Positions 26,886 through 34,836 of a stretch of 64,000 bases of DNA are shown in pieces. Position numbers and translations under genes: made by a program. Under the pieces are notes generated by a model. It was not told where the DNA came from. It was given only the letters and a program-made list of their open reading frames with translations, and did no database searches. This DNA comes from Desulforadius tongensis (lineage in GTDB: Bacteria > Bacillota > Desulfotomaculia > Desulfotomaculales > Desulfohalotomaculaceae). Within the stretch, counting starts at the first letter, position 1; each line of letters opens with the position of its first letter. The stretch is taken from NCBI RefSeq assembly GCF_016907915.1, contig NZ_JAFBCW010000002.1, forward strand, positions 97,547 to 161,546. Reading direction: 5' to 3'.

Positions 26886-27588
26886 AATTTCGTTTCTTTT
26901 TAATTTAATGGCCCTGCTTATATACCTGGGTTTTGATATTAAGGCCAATCCGGACTGGGACTTAAACTGGTCGCTGCTTACCCTTGCAGTGGCCCTGTTG
27001 GGACTGCACGGGTTCTTTCTGCGCTTTGAAGACAGAAAGCCTTCTTCTAAGGAAATTGCTTTGCTGGCCATCCTGTCTGCCCTGGCCGCCCTGGTCAGGC
27101 TGCCCTTTGCAGCTATACCGAGCGTCCAGCCAACCACTTTTTTAGTGATCATATCGGGCTTTGTGTTTGGCCCCGGGGCCGGATTTATGGTGGGTGCTTT
27201 GGCCGCTTTAATTTCTGATTTCTTCTTAGGCATGGGCCCCTGGGTACCGTGGCAGATGGTGGCCTGGGGTTTGGCCGGGGCAGCGGCGGGATTTTTGGGG
27301 CGGTGGCAAAAAAATTTCTCCCGTTTTCTGTTGGTGCTTTTTGCTGCGGCGTGGGGTTACCTTTACGGTGTAATTATGAATACTTGGCATTGGCTGACCT
27401 TCGTTTACCCCCTTACCTGGCAGACCTTTGCAGCCACTTACGCTGTTGCCTTTTGGTTTGACACTTTTCACAGCATTGGCAACGGGATCTTTATGTGGTT
27501 TATGGGCCGGGACTTAATAAAGGTTTTGGAGCGTTTTAATAAAAGGCTTTTAGTGAAACGGGTGATTGATGCAAATGGAGATTGTTAA
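26872..27588 (+). CDS. ECF transporter S component, probable B12 specificity
   Basis: The 238-residue membrane protein has about six segments. An extra N-terminal helix pair precedes the typical S-component start SKEIALLAILSALAALVRL, followed by PTTFLVIISGFVFGPGAGF and DFFLGMGPWVPWQMVAWG. This last motif is common in S proteins of the CbrT/cobalamin and related groups. ATG 26872 overlaps the ATPase stop by 14 bases. The B12 assignment depends on the riboswitch and DUF4430 neighbours, not on a defining residue. Confidence 0.85.
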   Translation: MKWIKISFLFNLMALLIYLGFDIKANPDWDLNWSLLTLAVALLGLHGFFLRFEDRKPSSKEIALLAILSALAALVRLPFAAIPSVQPTTFLVIISGFVFGPGAGFMVGALAALISDFFLGMGPWVPWQMVAWGLAGAAAGFLGRWQKNFSRFLLVLFAAAWGYLYGVIMNTWHWLTFVYPLTWQTFAATYAVAFWFDTFHSIGNGIFMWFMGRDLIKVLERFNKRLLVKRVIDANGDC

Positions 27589-27652
27589 GGCAGAAGGCGG
27601 AATATTGAGATGCCGGCTTTCGTTAGAGAAGCGGTTTAAGGAGGGACGCTTT

Positions 27653-28702
27653 GTGTTTAAAAAGCTGCTGTCACTGCTATTGGTTTCCTGCCTGGTGCTG
27701 TTTTCAATGGTTACCGCTCCGGTTTCTTACGCTGCTCCGGCAGCTGATGAAGCGGAGATAGAGAACGCCATAGCGGGTGCTGTTCGGTATCTGCAGAAAG
27801 AAATGCTGGCTCCTGATTACGAAGGAGTGCTGGATTGGGCCATACTGGGATTTTATGCGGCCGGCAAAGATGTTGAAATCCTTTCCCGGAAAAGGGAAGC
27901 GCAGATTAAAAATGGTGAGATGATTTCAGAGTTTAAAAATACAGACTACCAGCGAACCATTCTAGCAGCACTGGCTGCCGGGAAAAAACCGGATGAATAT
28001 GGAGGCAGGAAACTTGTGGCCAAGGTAAAAGCCTCTCAAATGGTTTCGGGCAAATTTGCCGATTCAGTGAACGGCACGGGAGAGAGATTAGTTAATGCCC
28101 ATATTTGGGGTATTATTTCCCTGTATGCGGCGGGAGAGGATATACCGAATGCGGATAAAGCACTGCAGTGGTTGGTGGAACACCAGAATACCGATGGGGG
28201 GTTCGGCATTGATACAGAGATACAGGGTTCAGATGTTGACATCACTGCCATGGCCATCATTGCTATGGCCTGCCTGGGGCAGGATGACAGGTATCCTCCG
28301 GTGCAGAGGGCCCTTGCATACTTAAAGAAGCAGCAAAACGATGATGGCAGCTTTGGTGCCTGGGGCACACCGGCTGCAGAGTCCTGTGCCCAGGTGGTGC
28401 AGGCGCTGGTTATGTTGGGGCTGGACCCTGCTGGGGATGAATGGTCCAAGGGTGGGGGCAACCCGGTAACGGGCATGCTGAAGTACCGGTTAAAAGATGG
28501 TTCTTTTTCCCATGGTTCTGAACTGCTGCCCAATGATATGGCCACTGTCCAGGCCTTACTGGCGCTGACCGATTACTACACGGGACAGTCAATCTACAGC
28601 AGGCTCCGTTTGGCCCAAAGACCGGTTGTGAACAACCTGCCTGCCGGTAGTGAAACCGATACGATGACAAAAGCAGTGCGCATGAAACCGGTTATTGATT
28701 AA
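27653..28702 (+). CDS. Secreted alpha/alpha-toroid (prenyltransferase-like repeat) protein
   Basis: The 349-residue protein has a signal peptide (cleavage near SYAAPAA) and a single toroid domain with repeats EHQNTDGGFGI, KKQQNDDGSFGAWG and RLKDGSFSHGSE, each with the DG-G/S-F turn. Unlike the first toroid protein it has no DUF4430, no SLH repeats and no lipobox, so it would be released or loosely held. The start GTG 27653 is chosen because AAGGAGGG is 7 bases upstream and the signal peptide begins there; a longer frame from 27566 overlaps the S gene. As last gene of the B12 operon it may act with the DUF4430 lipoprotein as a split transcobalamin. Confidence 0.82.
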   Translation: MFKKLLSLLLVSCLVLFSMVTAPVSYAAPAADEAEIENAIAGAVRYLQKEMLAPDYEGVLDWAILGFYAAGKDVEILSRKREAQIKNGEMISEFKNTDYQRTILAALAAGKKPDEYGGRKLVAKVKASQMVSGKFADSVNGTGERLVNAHIWGIISLYAAGEDIPNADKALQWLVEHQNTDGGFGIDTEIQGSDVDITAMAIIAMACLGQDDRYPPVQRALAYLKKQQNDDGSFGAWGTPAAESCAQVVQALVMLGLDPAGDEWSKGGGNPVTGMLKYRLKDGSFSHGSELLPNDMATVQALLALTDYYTGQSIYSRLRLAQRPVVNNLPAGSETDTMTKAVRMKPVID

Positions 28703-28763
28703 GAGCAGGTGGTTGATATAATTAAATCCAGCGGGTTAAAAATATGTTAAAGAGGGTGCTGCA

Positions 28764-29621
28764 GTGAAGGATAATGCCCAGGCATTAATAGGGAATAAAA
28801 ATCCGGTTAATGATCGAGGGGAAAATAAAGCTGCTAAAAGGGCAAATAATTTAAATGGAAAAGAGTGGCTGAAAAATTCCATCAGTATTTGGAATGATAT
28901 TGCCAAAACCCCGGAGGAGAAAAATGCCGGTCATCCGGCTTCCTTTCCCAAAAGCCTTGCCAAACGTATTATTGAAACCTTTACCACTGAAGATAAAAAA
29001 AGAATTCTCGATCCTTTTTTGGGTATCGGCACTACTTTATTAGCCGGTCAGGAGTTAAACAAAGAGGGAATTGGTTTTGAGATATCGGAAAATTACATTA
29101 AGATTGCGCGGGAACTGCTGGAAAGTAACAAACCGCTGGGCCATCAAGGGCTGCCGCAGAGGATATACCCCTATGACAGCCGCAGGCTGGCTGCATATAT
29201 AGAACCGGAATCGATAGATTTATGTTTTACATCACCGCCTTACTGGAACGTTCTGGCGCAAAAAAGATCAGCTGACAGAAAGGAAATAAGAAATTATAAT
29301 ACACTGGAGGATAATCTGGGGGAAATTGACAGTTATGAGCGGTTTCTCGGGGAACTAAAGGTTGTTTTTGAGCAGGTTTTTCAGGTAATGAAGCGGGGTT
29401 CTTACTGCATTATCAATGTTATGGATTTGCGCAAGAAAAAGAAGTTTTATCCTTTACATATGGATGTAGTAAAATTTATGCAGGAAATAGGTTATATATT
29501 TGATGACTTGATTATTTGGGACCGCCGGCAGGATTATAACAATTTAAAACCCCTGGGCTACCCGTATGTTTTTCGCATTAATAGAATCCACGAGTATCTT
29601 TTGATTTTCATTAAGGAGTAA
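28764..29621 (+). CDS. Solitary site-specific DNA methyltransferase
   Basis: The 285-residue protein has the AdoMet motif ILDPFLGIGTTLLAG, then GIGFEISENYI, and later the catalytic SPPYW (in LCFTSPPYWNVL). SPPY is typical of N4-cytosine and some N6-adenine enzymes. The motif order X-I-IV, with FPKSLAKRII before motif I, fits the gamma arrangement. GTG 28764 follows GAGGGTG. No restriction gene lies next to it and it is 20 kb from the hsd genes, so it is probably a solitary methylase with a regulatory or protective role. Confidence 0.88.
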   Translation: MKDNAQALIGNKNPVNDRGENKAAKRANNLNGKEWLKNSISIWNDIAKTPEEKNAGHPASFPKSLAKRIIETFTTEDKKRILDPFLGIGTTLLAGQELNKEGIGFEISENYIKIARELLESNKPLGHQGLPQRIYPYDSRRLAAYIEPESIDLCFTSPPYWNVLAQKRSADRKEIRNYNTLEDNLGEIDSYERFLGELKVVFEQVFQVMKRGSYCIINVMDLRKKKKFYPLHMDVVKFMQEIGYIFDDLIIWDRRQDYNNLKPLGYPYVFRINRIHEYLLIFIKE

Positions 29622-29646
29622 TATTAATGTCTTTTACCGAGAGCAG

Positions 29647-29678
29647 AAACCTCCCGGTTTTATCCTGCGGGAGGTTTT
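29647..29678. terminator. Hairpin between convergent genes
   Basis: AAACCTCCCG pairs with CGGGAGGTTT. The plus-strand T-run (TTTTG) is short. The hairpin lies over the last codons of the minus-strand SHOCT gene (CCT CCC GCA GGA TAA), so it serves as coding sequence and stop signal at the same time. Confidence 0.7.
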
Positions 29679-29926
29679 GTAGCCCTGTTTTTATTTTTTA
29701 GCTTTCTATATTCATCAATGGAGATTTCACCGCGAGCCAGTCTGATATCTAATGTTGAGCTGCAGCTGTCAATTGGCGGCTCTTTTTTATTTACCCGGTC
29801 GAATAGATAAAAGGCTGTCCAAACCAGTATTATCAAAGGTAAAGCCATCATTATAATCATCAGAAGACTGTTAAAGAAACCGGCAATGCCGTATCCATGG
29901 TGAAACATCATCACTATCAATCCCAT
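29660..29926 (-). CDS. SHOCT-domain small membrane protein
   Basis: The 88-residue protein has one membrane segment (LLMIIMMALPLIILVWTAFY) and a C-terminal SHOCT motif DIRLARGEISIDEYRKLKNK. SHOCT domains are short helical tails found on many small membrane proteins and are thought to mediate oligomerisation. A related SHOCT protein is encoded at 32396 on the other side of the kinase/regulator pair, suggesting both belong to that regulon. Function unknown. Confidence 0.8.
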   Translation of the reverse strand: MGLIVMMFHHGYGIAGFFNSLLMIIMMALPLIILVWTAFYLFDRVNKKEPPIDSCSSTLDIRLARGEISIDEYRKLKNKNRATKPPAG

Positions 29927-29979
29927 CTTAAAATATTTATTATTGACTTAGTGTACCCTTAGGCCGGACGGTTGGCTGT

Positions 29980-31452
29980 TTATTTTTTGCTTTTTGCTGC
30001 TGTCTTCTTGGTAGGGAGGATGATAGTAAATGTTGTTCCGGCCCCCGGTCTGCTTTGTACATTAATACAGCCGCCGTGGGCCTCAATAATTCTTTTTACA
30101 ATAGCCAGCCCCAAACCGGTTCCGCCCTGTCCCCTGGTTCTGGATTTGTCTGCTTTGTAAAACCGTTCCCAAATCATTGGCAGATCTTCACCGGCAATTC
30201 CCGTGCCTGTGTCTTTAACTTCAATCATAACGCTGTCGGCCTTGGGGGAGATATTTACCGAAACCTTTCCCCCTTCCGGAGTGTGGCGAATGGCATTGTC
30301 AATAAGATTGATAAATACCTGTTCAATCCTGTCTTTACTGCAGAAAACTTGGGGAGTGCTTCTATCAATATTAAATTCTAAGTTTACCCTTGCTTTTTCT
30401 TTAAGGGCACGGAATTTATTTTCCACGGAGCTTACAACTGAGTTTAGGTCAACATACTCTTTTTCAAAATCTCCGTGTCCTTCTTCCATCTTTTTTAGAT
30501 CCAGCACATCGTTTACCAAACGCCTTAAACGGTGAATTTCTTCATTGATATTTTTTAAATACTCTTTTCGCTCCCTATCACCGGTAACGATATCGTCTTC
30601 CAAAGCTTCGGTAAAGGCCTGCATAATGGTTAAGGGAGTTTTTATTTCATGGGAAACATTGGCAACAAATTCGCGGCGCATCTGGTCGAGCCTTTCCAGC
30701 TGGGCCAGTTTTTCCTGCAGCCGGGTGGATAAGGTGTTTAAAGAGCTGGCCAGTAAACCAACCTCGTCATTGGAATTTACCGTTACCTGGCGTGAAAAAT
30801 CTCCGCTGGCCATGGCCAGAGAAACGCGGCTCATATCAAGCAAAGGCCGCGATACCATTTTGGAGAAGAGCAGGCTCAAGATAGTGGCCAGCACTATACC
30901 GCTCACAGCCGTATAAATAATTATGATTTTAAATGTGGCAAACTGCCCGGCCAAAGGCTTTAAAGGGGCATGAATTATTACTGCGCCGGCCGCGCTCTTG
31001 GGGTCATCAACCGGGATGCCCACCGATAGAACATCGGTCTGGAAATATTCACTTCTTCCCTTGTGGACAATTGTTTCGCCGTTAAACAGTCTATTCAAGT
31101 CGTCCTGGGTGAGGGGCCCGTGATGCGGATTGTGTAAATCCATAATCATGTCTTTGGTACTGATCCCCAGGCCCTGGCAGGACAGCACAGTGTTGTTTTT
31201 ATCAATAATCATGACGTTACCGTCTATCATTTCTGAGATCACAGCCACTTTCATATCCAAAACCTGAGCATCAATTTCAGTGCGGGCAAGTTTAGCAGCT
31301 TTATTACCTATGGAAATTAACTGCTCGGACTGCTGCTGATAATAAATATTTTCCATAAAACTGGTTTGAGCTGCACCGGCTATTCCGATAACCAGCAGCA
31401 CCAGCACGGTAATGGCCGCCCAAAGTTTTGTTACAATGCTGTTCCATCTCAT
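29980..31452 (-). CDS. Two-component sensor histidine kinase
   Basis: The 490-residue protein has two membrane segments (about 10-30 and 170-195) around an extracytoplasmic sensor region with MIIDKNNTVLSCQG and HNPHHGPLTQDD, then HAMP, the phospho-acceptor box FVANVSHEIKTPLT, and the ATPase boxes NLIDNAIRHTPEGG, DTGTGI and GTGLGLAIVK. The His-rich HNPHHG in the sensor domain could bind metal (inference). It overlaps the regulator gene upstream by 4 bases (ATGA), so the two are translated as a pair. Confidence 0.93.
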   Translation of the reverse strand: MRWNSIVTKLWAAITVLVLLVIGIAGAAQTSFMENIYYQQQSEQLISIGNKAAKLARTEIDAQVLDMKVAVISEMIDGNVMIIDKNNTVLSCQGLGISTKDMIMDLHNPHHGPLTQDDLNRLFNGETIVHKGRSEYFQTDVLSVGIPVDDPKSAAGAVIIHAPLKPLAGQFATFKIIIIYTAVSGIVLATILSLLFSKMVSRPLLDMSRVSLAMASGDFSRQVTVNSNDEVGLLASSLNTLSTRLQEKLAQLERLDQMRREFVANVSHEIKTPLTIMQAFTEALEDDIVTGDRERKEYLKNINEEIHRLRRLVNDVLDLKKMEEGHGDFEKEYVDLNSVVSSVENKFRALKEKARVNLEFNIDRSTPQVFCSKDRIEQVFINLIDNAIRHTPEGGKVSVNISPKADSVMIEVKDTGTGIAGEDLPMIWERFYKADKSRTRGQGGTGLGLAIVKRIIEAHGGCINVQSRPGAGTTFTIILPTKKTAAKSKK

Positions 31453-32141
31453 TCTTTCACCTCTAACTTATAACCGACACCCCAGACGGTGTTAATGTAT
31501 GATGGGGCACCGGTAACTCTTAATTTTTCTCTCAGTCTTTTTACATGGGTATCCACCGTTCTCAGATCACCGTAATAATCGATTCCCCAGACATTTTCCA
31601 GCAATTGCTCCCTGGTAAAAGCCCGTCCCGGTTGGCGGGCCAGTAATACTAAAAGGTCAAACTCTTTGGGGGTAAGATGTATTTCTTGATCTAATACCGT
31701 AACTTTTCTGGTGATTAAATTAACAGCCATACCGGGAAGGCGGAGGGTTGTTTGCGCTGTTTTTTCTGCTGCCCCGGTCCGGCGAAGTACCGCCTTTACT
31801 CTGGCGACTAACTCCCTGGGACTGAAGGGCTTTCCCATATAATCGTCGGCACCCATTTCCAGTCCTAAAACGCGGTCTATTTCATCGTTGCGGGCGGTAA
31901 GCATAATCACAGGAACCGCTGATGTTTTCCTGATTTCCTGGCATACCTTAATACCGTCCATCTTAGGCATCATCACATCAAGAATGATCAGATCCCAGTT
32001 TTTCTGGTGGAACAGCCTTAAGGCTTCTGCGCCGTCAACGGCTGTTTCTGTTTGATAGCCTTCTCTTTTCAGATACATGGTTACAACCTGCCGAATCTTT
32101 TCTTCATCGTCAGCAAAGAGAATGTTTTTATTGTTTTCCAT
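31449..32141 (-). CDS. OmpR/PhoB-type response regulator
   Basis: The 230-residue protein has a receiver domain (NILFADDEEKIRQVV, phospho-acceptor Asp in LIILDVMMPKMDG, KPFSPREL with the conserved Lys) and a winged-helix output domain (LTPKEFDLLVLLARQPG, DTHVKRLREKL, VWGVGYKLE). The start is ATG 32141 with GGGGTG upstream; an extension of 13 residues to 32180 lies over that site. It pairs with the downstream kinase and probably controls the SHOCT genes on either side. Confidence 0.93.
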   Translation of the reverse strand: MENNKNILFADDEEKIRQVVTMYLKREGYQTETAVDGAEALRLFHQKNWDLIILDVMMPKMDGIKVCQEIRKTSAVPVIMLTARNDEIDRVLGLEMGADDYMGKPFSPRELVARVKAVLRRTGAAEKTAQTTLRLPGMAVNLITRKVTVLDQEIHLTPKEFDLLVLLARQPGRAFTREQLLENVWGIDYYGDLRTVDTHVKRLREKLRVTGAPSYINTVWGVGYKLEVKE

Positions 32142-32395
32142 GCATATATCACCCCTGCCCAGGTTATTATTGATATCCAAATGATAATAACATAAAAATA
32201 TTACAGAAATTTGACAGTAATAAAAATGGCATTATTATCAATTTAAAATATTTAAGTGTCTTACTTATAAATGTGGGATGCTGTAATTATTTTGTTGCAA
32301 AATTGTTAAAAATTAGCCATGTTTTTGTCAATTCTTTGGGCTATACTGAACTTGTAAACAAGGAAATAAACCGAGTAAAGGAGGTACGGTTGATT

Positions 32396-32641
32396 ATGAT
32401 GGGATATGGCTTTGGAGGTATCGGATGGGGATTTTCCATGTTTTTATCGATGCTGCTGCCGTTAGTTCTTATAATTGGCCTTATATATCTGGTGTCGAGG
32501 CTGTGGGATTACGGCAAAAAGAACGCTAGTGTGAAAAAATATGAAGATGATCCCCTAACCATTATTAAGCAGCGTTATGCCAGGGGAGAAATTGACAAGG
32601 ATGAATACAAACAGCTTAAGGCCGAGCTCAGTGAAAAATGA
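32396..32641 (+). CDS. SHOCT-domain small membrane protein
   Basis: The 81-residue protein has a Gly-rich start (MGYGFGGIGWGF), one membrane segment (FLSMLLPLVLIIGLIYLV) and a C-terminal SHOCT motif IIKQRYARGEIDKDEYKQLK. AAAGGAGGT at 32378-32385 serves either TTG 32390 or ATG 32396. It is divergent from the response regulator gene and is similar in plan to the protein at 29660. A strong terminator follows at once, so it is monocistronic. Confidence 0.82.
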   Translation: MMGYGFGGIGWGFSMFLSMLLPLVLIIGLIYLVSRLWDYGKKNASVKKYEDDPLTIIKQRYARGEIDKDEYKQLKAELSEK

Positions 32642-32659
32642 ACGAAGCCAGTAAAAAAA

Positions 32660-32695
32660 CACCTGCCGGAATTTGTTTCCGGCAGGTGTTTTTTT
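32660..32695 (+). terminator. Strong terminator after SHOCT gene
   Basis: CACCTGCCGGAA pairs perfectly with TTCCGGCAGGTG around a 5-base loop, followed by seven T residues. Confidence 0.95.
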
Positions 32696-32832
32696 AACTT
32701 TAAACGCTGGTATCTTTACTTTATATAATAGCACCCGCACAGTACTCTGGCAGCGGCAGCTGATGCCGTGTTGGGGCTTAATTTATGGAATACAATAATA
32801 AAGTGGCCTTTAAAAAGGCCACCTGTAAAAAA

Positions 32833-33189
32833 CTAAATGCTTTTTTGTTCGGCCGGCAGTTGAGTGGAGGACTGGTATCCGCCCGGTGCTCCCCAGCAGC
32901 CGCCATACCCGTAACCGCCCATCATTCCAAAACCGTTTTGTTCATGAAAATCTCTCATGTAGTTAAAGTGTTTTTTCCACTCTTCAGCCTGCTTGGGGTC
33001 CATTTGACCGTCTTTTACCGCCTTGTCCACCCAAGAGTTGTGCCATTCAAACATTTGATCAAACCAGTTGTTTTCCGCTGCCTTCGGGCCGCCGGCAGTG
33101 TACGCAATGCCGTGGGCGAAGGCATTAGGTGCTACGACACCTACCAGCAGCAGGGCAGCCATTCCGAGAATGATAAATCTTTTTTTCAT
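32833..33189 (-). CDS. Secreted small protein, YckD/DUF2680-like
   Basis: The 118-residue protein has a signal peptide (cleavage near NAFA-HG), then a helical core with WVDKAVKDGQMDPKQAEEW, the K-G-x-(I/M)-(T/D)-x-x-Q/E-A pattern of DUF2680/YckD proteins, and a Gly/Tyr-rich tail GMMGGYGYGGCWGAPGGY. ATG 33189 or the adjacent TTG 33192 is the start, behind GGGAGG. The Gly/Met/His-rich composition might mean metal binding, but this is a guess. The gap to 33459 is AT-rich and must hold divergent promoters. Confidence 0.7.
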   Translation of the reverse strand: MKKRFIILGMAALLLVGVVAPNAFAHGIAYTAGGPKAAENNWFDQMFEWHNSWVDKAVKDGQMDPKQAEEWKKHFNYMRDFHEQNGFGMMGGYGYGGCWGAPGGYQSSTQLPAEQKSI

Positions 33190-33459
33190 CAATACTCAAC
33201 CTCCCAATTAATTTATTTGGCTATTTCATTATAAAAGCTAAGTTTTACGAATGTGGGTCATAAGTAGTACATTTTTGTCACATTTAAGCACTTCCCTTAA
33301 CGATACTAACCGGTCTATAAAATTTATTACAATTAATTAATGCCTAAAACCTGCAAATGGATTGGTGCTTGTTAAAAGCCGGTTGATAAGTTATACTCTA
33401 TCAAAAATGATATTAATAATCGCTATCAAATAAACCATTTGTGCTGAAGGGATGATTAA

Positions 33460-34155
33460 ATGTCTTCTATTCCGCTGTACCTGGCCTTTAGTGCCGGAAT
33501 AGTTTCTTTTTTATCTCCCTGTGTACTGCCTTTGGTGCCGGGCTATATATCTTACCTGGCGGGAGTATCCGCGTCTGCCAATACAGGGGATATTAAAAAG
33601 GCACCGGTTATCAGCAGGGCGGTTTTATTTAATCTTGGTTTTATGCTGGTTTTTGTGCTTATGGGTGCCACCGGCAGCTATATCGGCAAATTATTTTTAG
33701 CCCATAAAGCTGCGCTCACTAAGATTGGCGGAGTGATTATATTTATAATGGGGCTGCAGATGACCGGTCTCTTAAAATTAAAATTTCTTTATCGAACGTA
33801 CAAACTGAATTATAATTTTAATGTCAGCGGTCCCCTGGGGGCTCTGCTGTTGGGAATTACCTTTGCCGCCGGCTGGACTCCCTGTGTGGGACCGGTATTG
33901 GGGTCTATACTGGTCTATGCCGGCATGTCGGGAACGGTGATTAAGGGAATGGTTTTGCTGGGGGCGTATTCTTTAGGTTTAGCTGTTCCCTTTATGCTGG
34001 CCGCCGTTAGTATCGGTTGGACGTTGAAGTATCTGCCCAAGTTTAATAAACATCTGGCCTTTTTGTCCGCTGCCAGTGGAATAGTGCTGATGACTGCAGG
34101 GGCATTACTGTTTTTGAATATATTTCCCCGTTTAAGCGCTTATTTAGCTTTTTAG
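33460..34155 (+). CDS. ccdA: Thiol-disulfide membrane transporter CcdA
   Basis: The 231-residue protein has six membrane segments with two internal repeats, each carrying one redox Cys: FLSPCVLPLVPGY in helix 1 and GWTPCVGPVLGS in helix 4. It moves electrons from cytoplasmic thioredoxin to outside proteins such as the TlpA-type protein encoded 11 bases downstream, supporting cytochrome c maturation and other thiol repair. GAAGGGATG precedes ATG 33460. Length is normal. Confidence 0.93.
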   Translation: MSSIPLYLAFSAGIVSFLSPCVLPLVPGYISYLAGVSASANTGDIKKAPVISRAVLFNLGFMLVFVLMGATGSYIGKLFLAHKAALTKIGGVIIFIMGLQMTGLLKLKFLYRTYKLNYNFNVSGPLGALLLGITFAAGWTPCVGPVLGSILVYAGMSGTVIKGMVLLGAYSLGLAVPFMLAAVSIGWTLKYLPKFNKHLAFLSAASGIVLMTAGALLFLNIFPRLSAYLAF

Positions 34156-34166
34156 GAGTGAAGAAG

Positions 34167-34784
34167 ATGCGTAAAAATTTGTTCTTTTGGCTGTTGATAA
34201 TTGCAGCGGTGATTGCAGTATTTGTCTACCGGGATTACCGGGAAAATCAATTGCTGGACAGGATAGTTAAAGAAAACTCTACAGCAGCTCAGAAATCGGG
34301 GTCATTTGAGCCGGGCAAAATGAATGCAGAACGGTGGGAAAAAGCTGATCCGGGGAAGCAGGGAAAGCCGGTGGCCCCTGATTTTACCCTTGATGATTTG
34401 GCGGGGAATAAAGTTTCCCTGCAGGATTTCAGGGGTCAGGTGGTTTTGTTAAATTTTTGGAATACATGGTGTCCGCCTTGTAAGGCCGAGATGCCGGAGA
34501 TAGAGGAAACGTACAATAAATATAAAGACAGGGGTTTTGCTGTACTGGCGGTTAATATTACCGTTCAGGAGGAGTATGCGGGGGCGGTAAAAGATTTTGT
34601 AACCGAGAACGGTTATAGTTTTCCGGTGTTAATGGATAGGGATGGGAAGGTATCCCTTCAATACGGTGTCAGAAGCATCCCCACCAGTTTGATAATTAAC
34701 CGGCAGGGTGAAATTATCGATGCCAAGATAGGTCCATTTGCCCCTATGGAATTGGAAAGTAAAATAAAAGGGATGCTGAAATAA
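34167..34784 (+). CDS. TlpA/ResA-type membrane-anchored thioredoxin
   Basis: The 205-residue protein has an N-terminal membrane anchor (LFFWLLIIAAVIAVFVY) and an outward thioredoxin domain with active site WCPPC in NFWNTWCPPCKAEMPE and the cis-Pro loop GVRSIPTSLII. It likely reduces apocytochrome c or other extracytoplasmic thiols, with electrons from CcdA. ATG 34167 is chosen since AGGAG is 8 bases upstream; a GTG at 34158 overlaps that site. Confidence 0.92.
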   Translation: MRKNLFFWLLIIAAVIAVFVYRDYRENQLLDRIVKENSTAAQKSGSFEPGKMNAERWEKADPGKQGKPVAPDFTLDDLAGNKVSLQDFRGQVVLLNFWNTWCPPCKAEMPEIEETYNKYKDRGFAVLAVNITVQEEYAGAVKDFVTENGYSFPVLMDRDGKVSLQYGVRSIPTSLIINRQGEIIDAKIGPFAPMELESKIKGMLK

Positions 34785-34793
34785 AGTTAAAGA

Positions 34794-34825
34794 CCCCACC
34801 GCAGCTGAACTGCTGCCGGGTGGGG
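34794..34825. terminator. Bidirectional terminator between convergent genes
   Basis: CCCCACC pairs with GGTGGGG and an inner GCAGC pairs with GCTGC. It separates the ccdA unit from the convergent kinase gene. T-runs on either side are weak. Confidence 0.6.
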
Positions 34826-34836
34826 TAAATTCTTCA

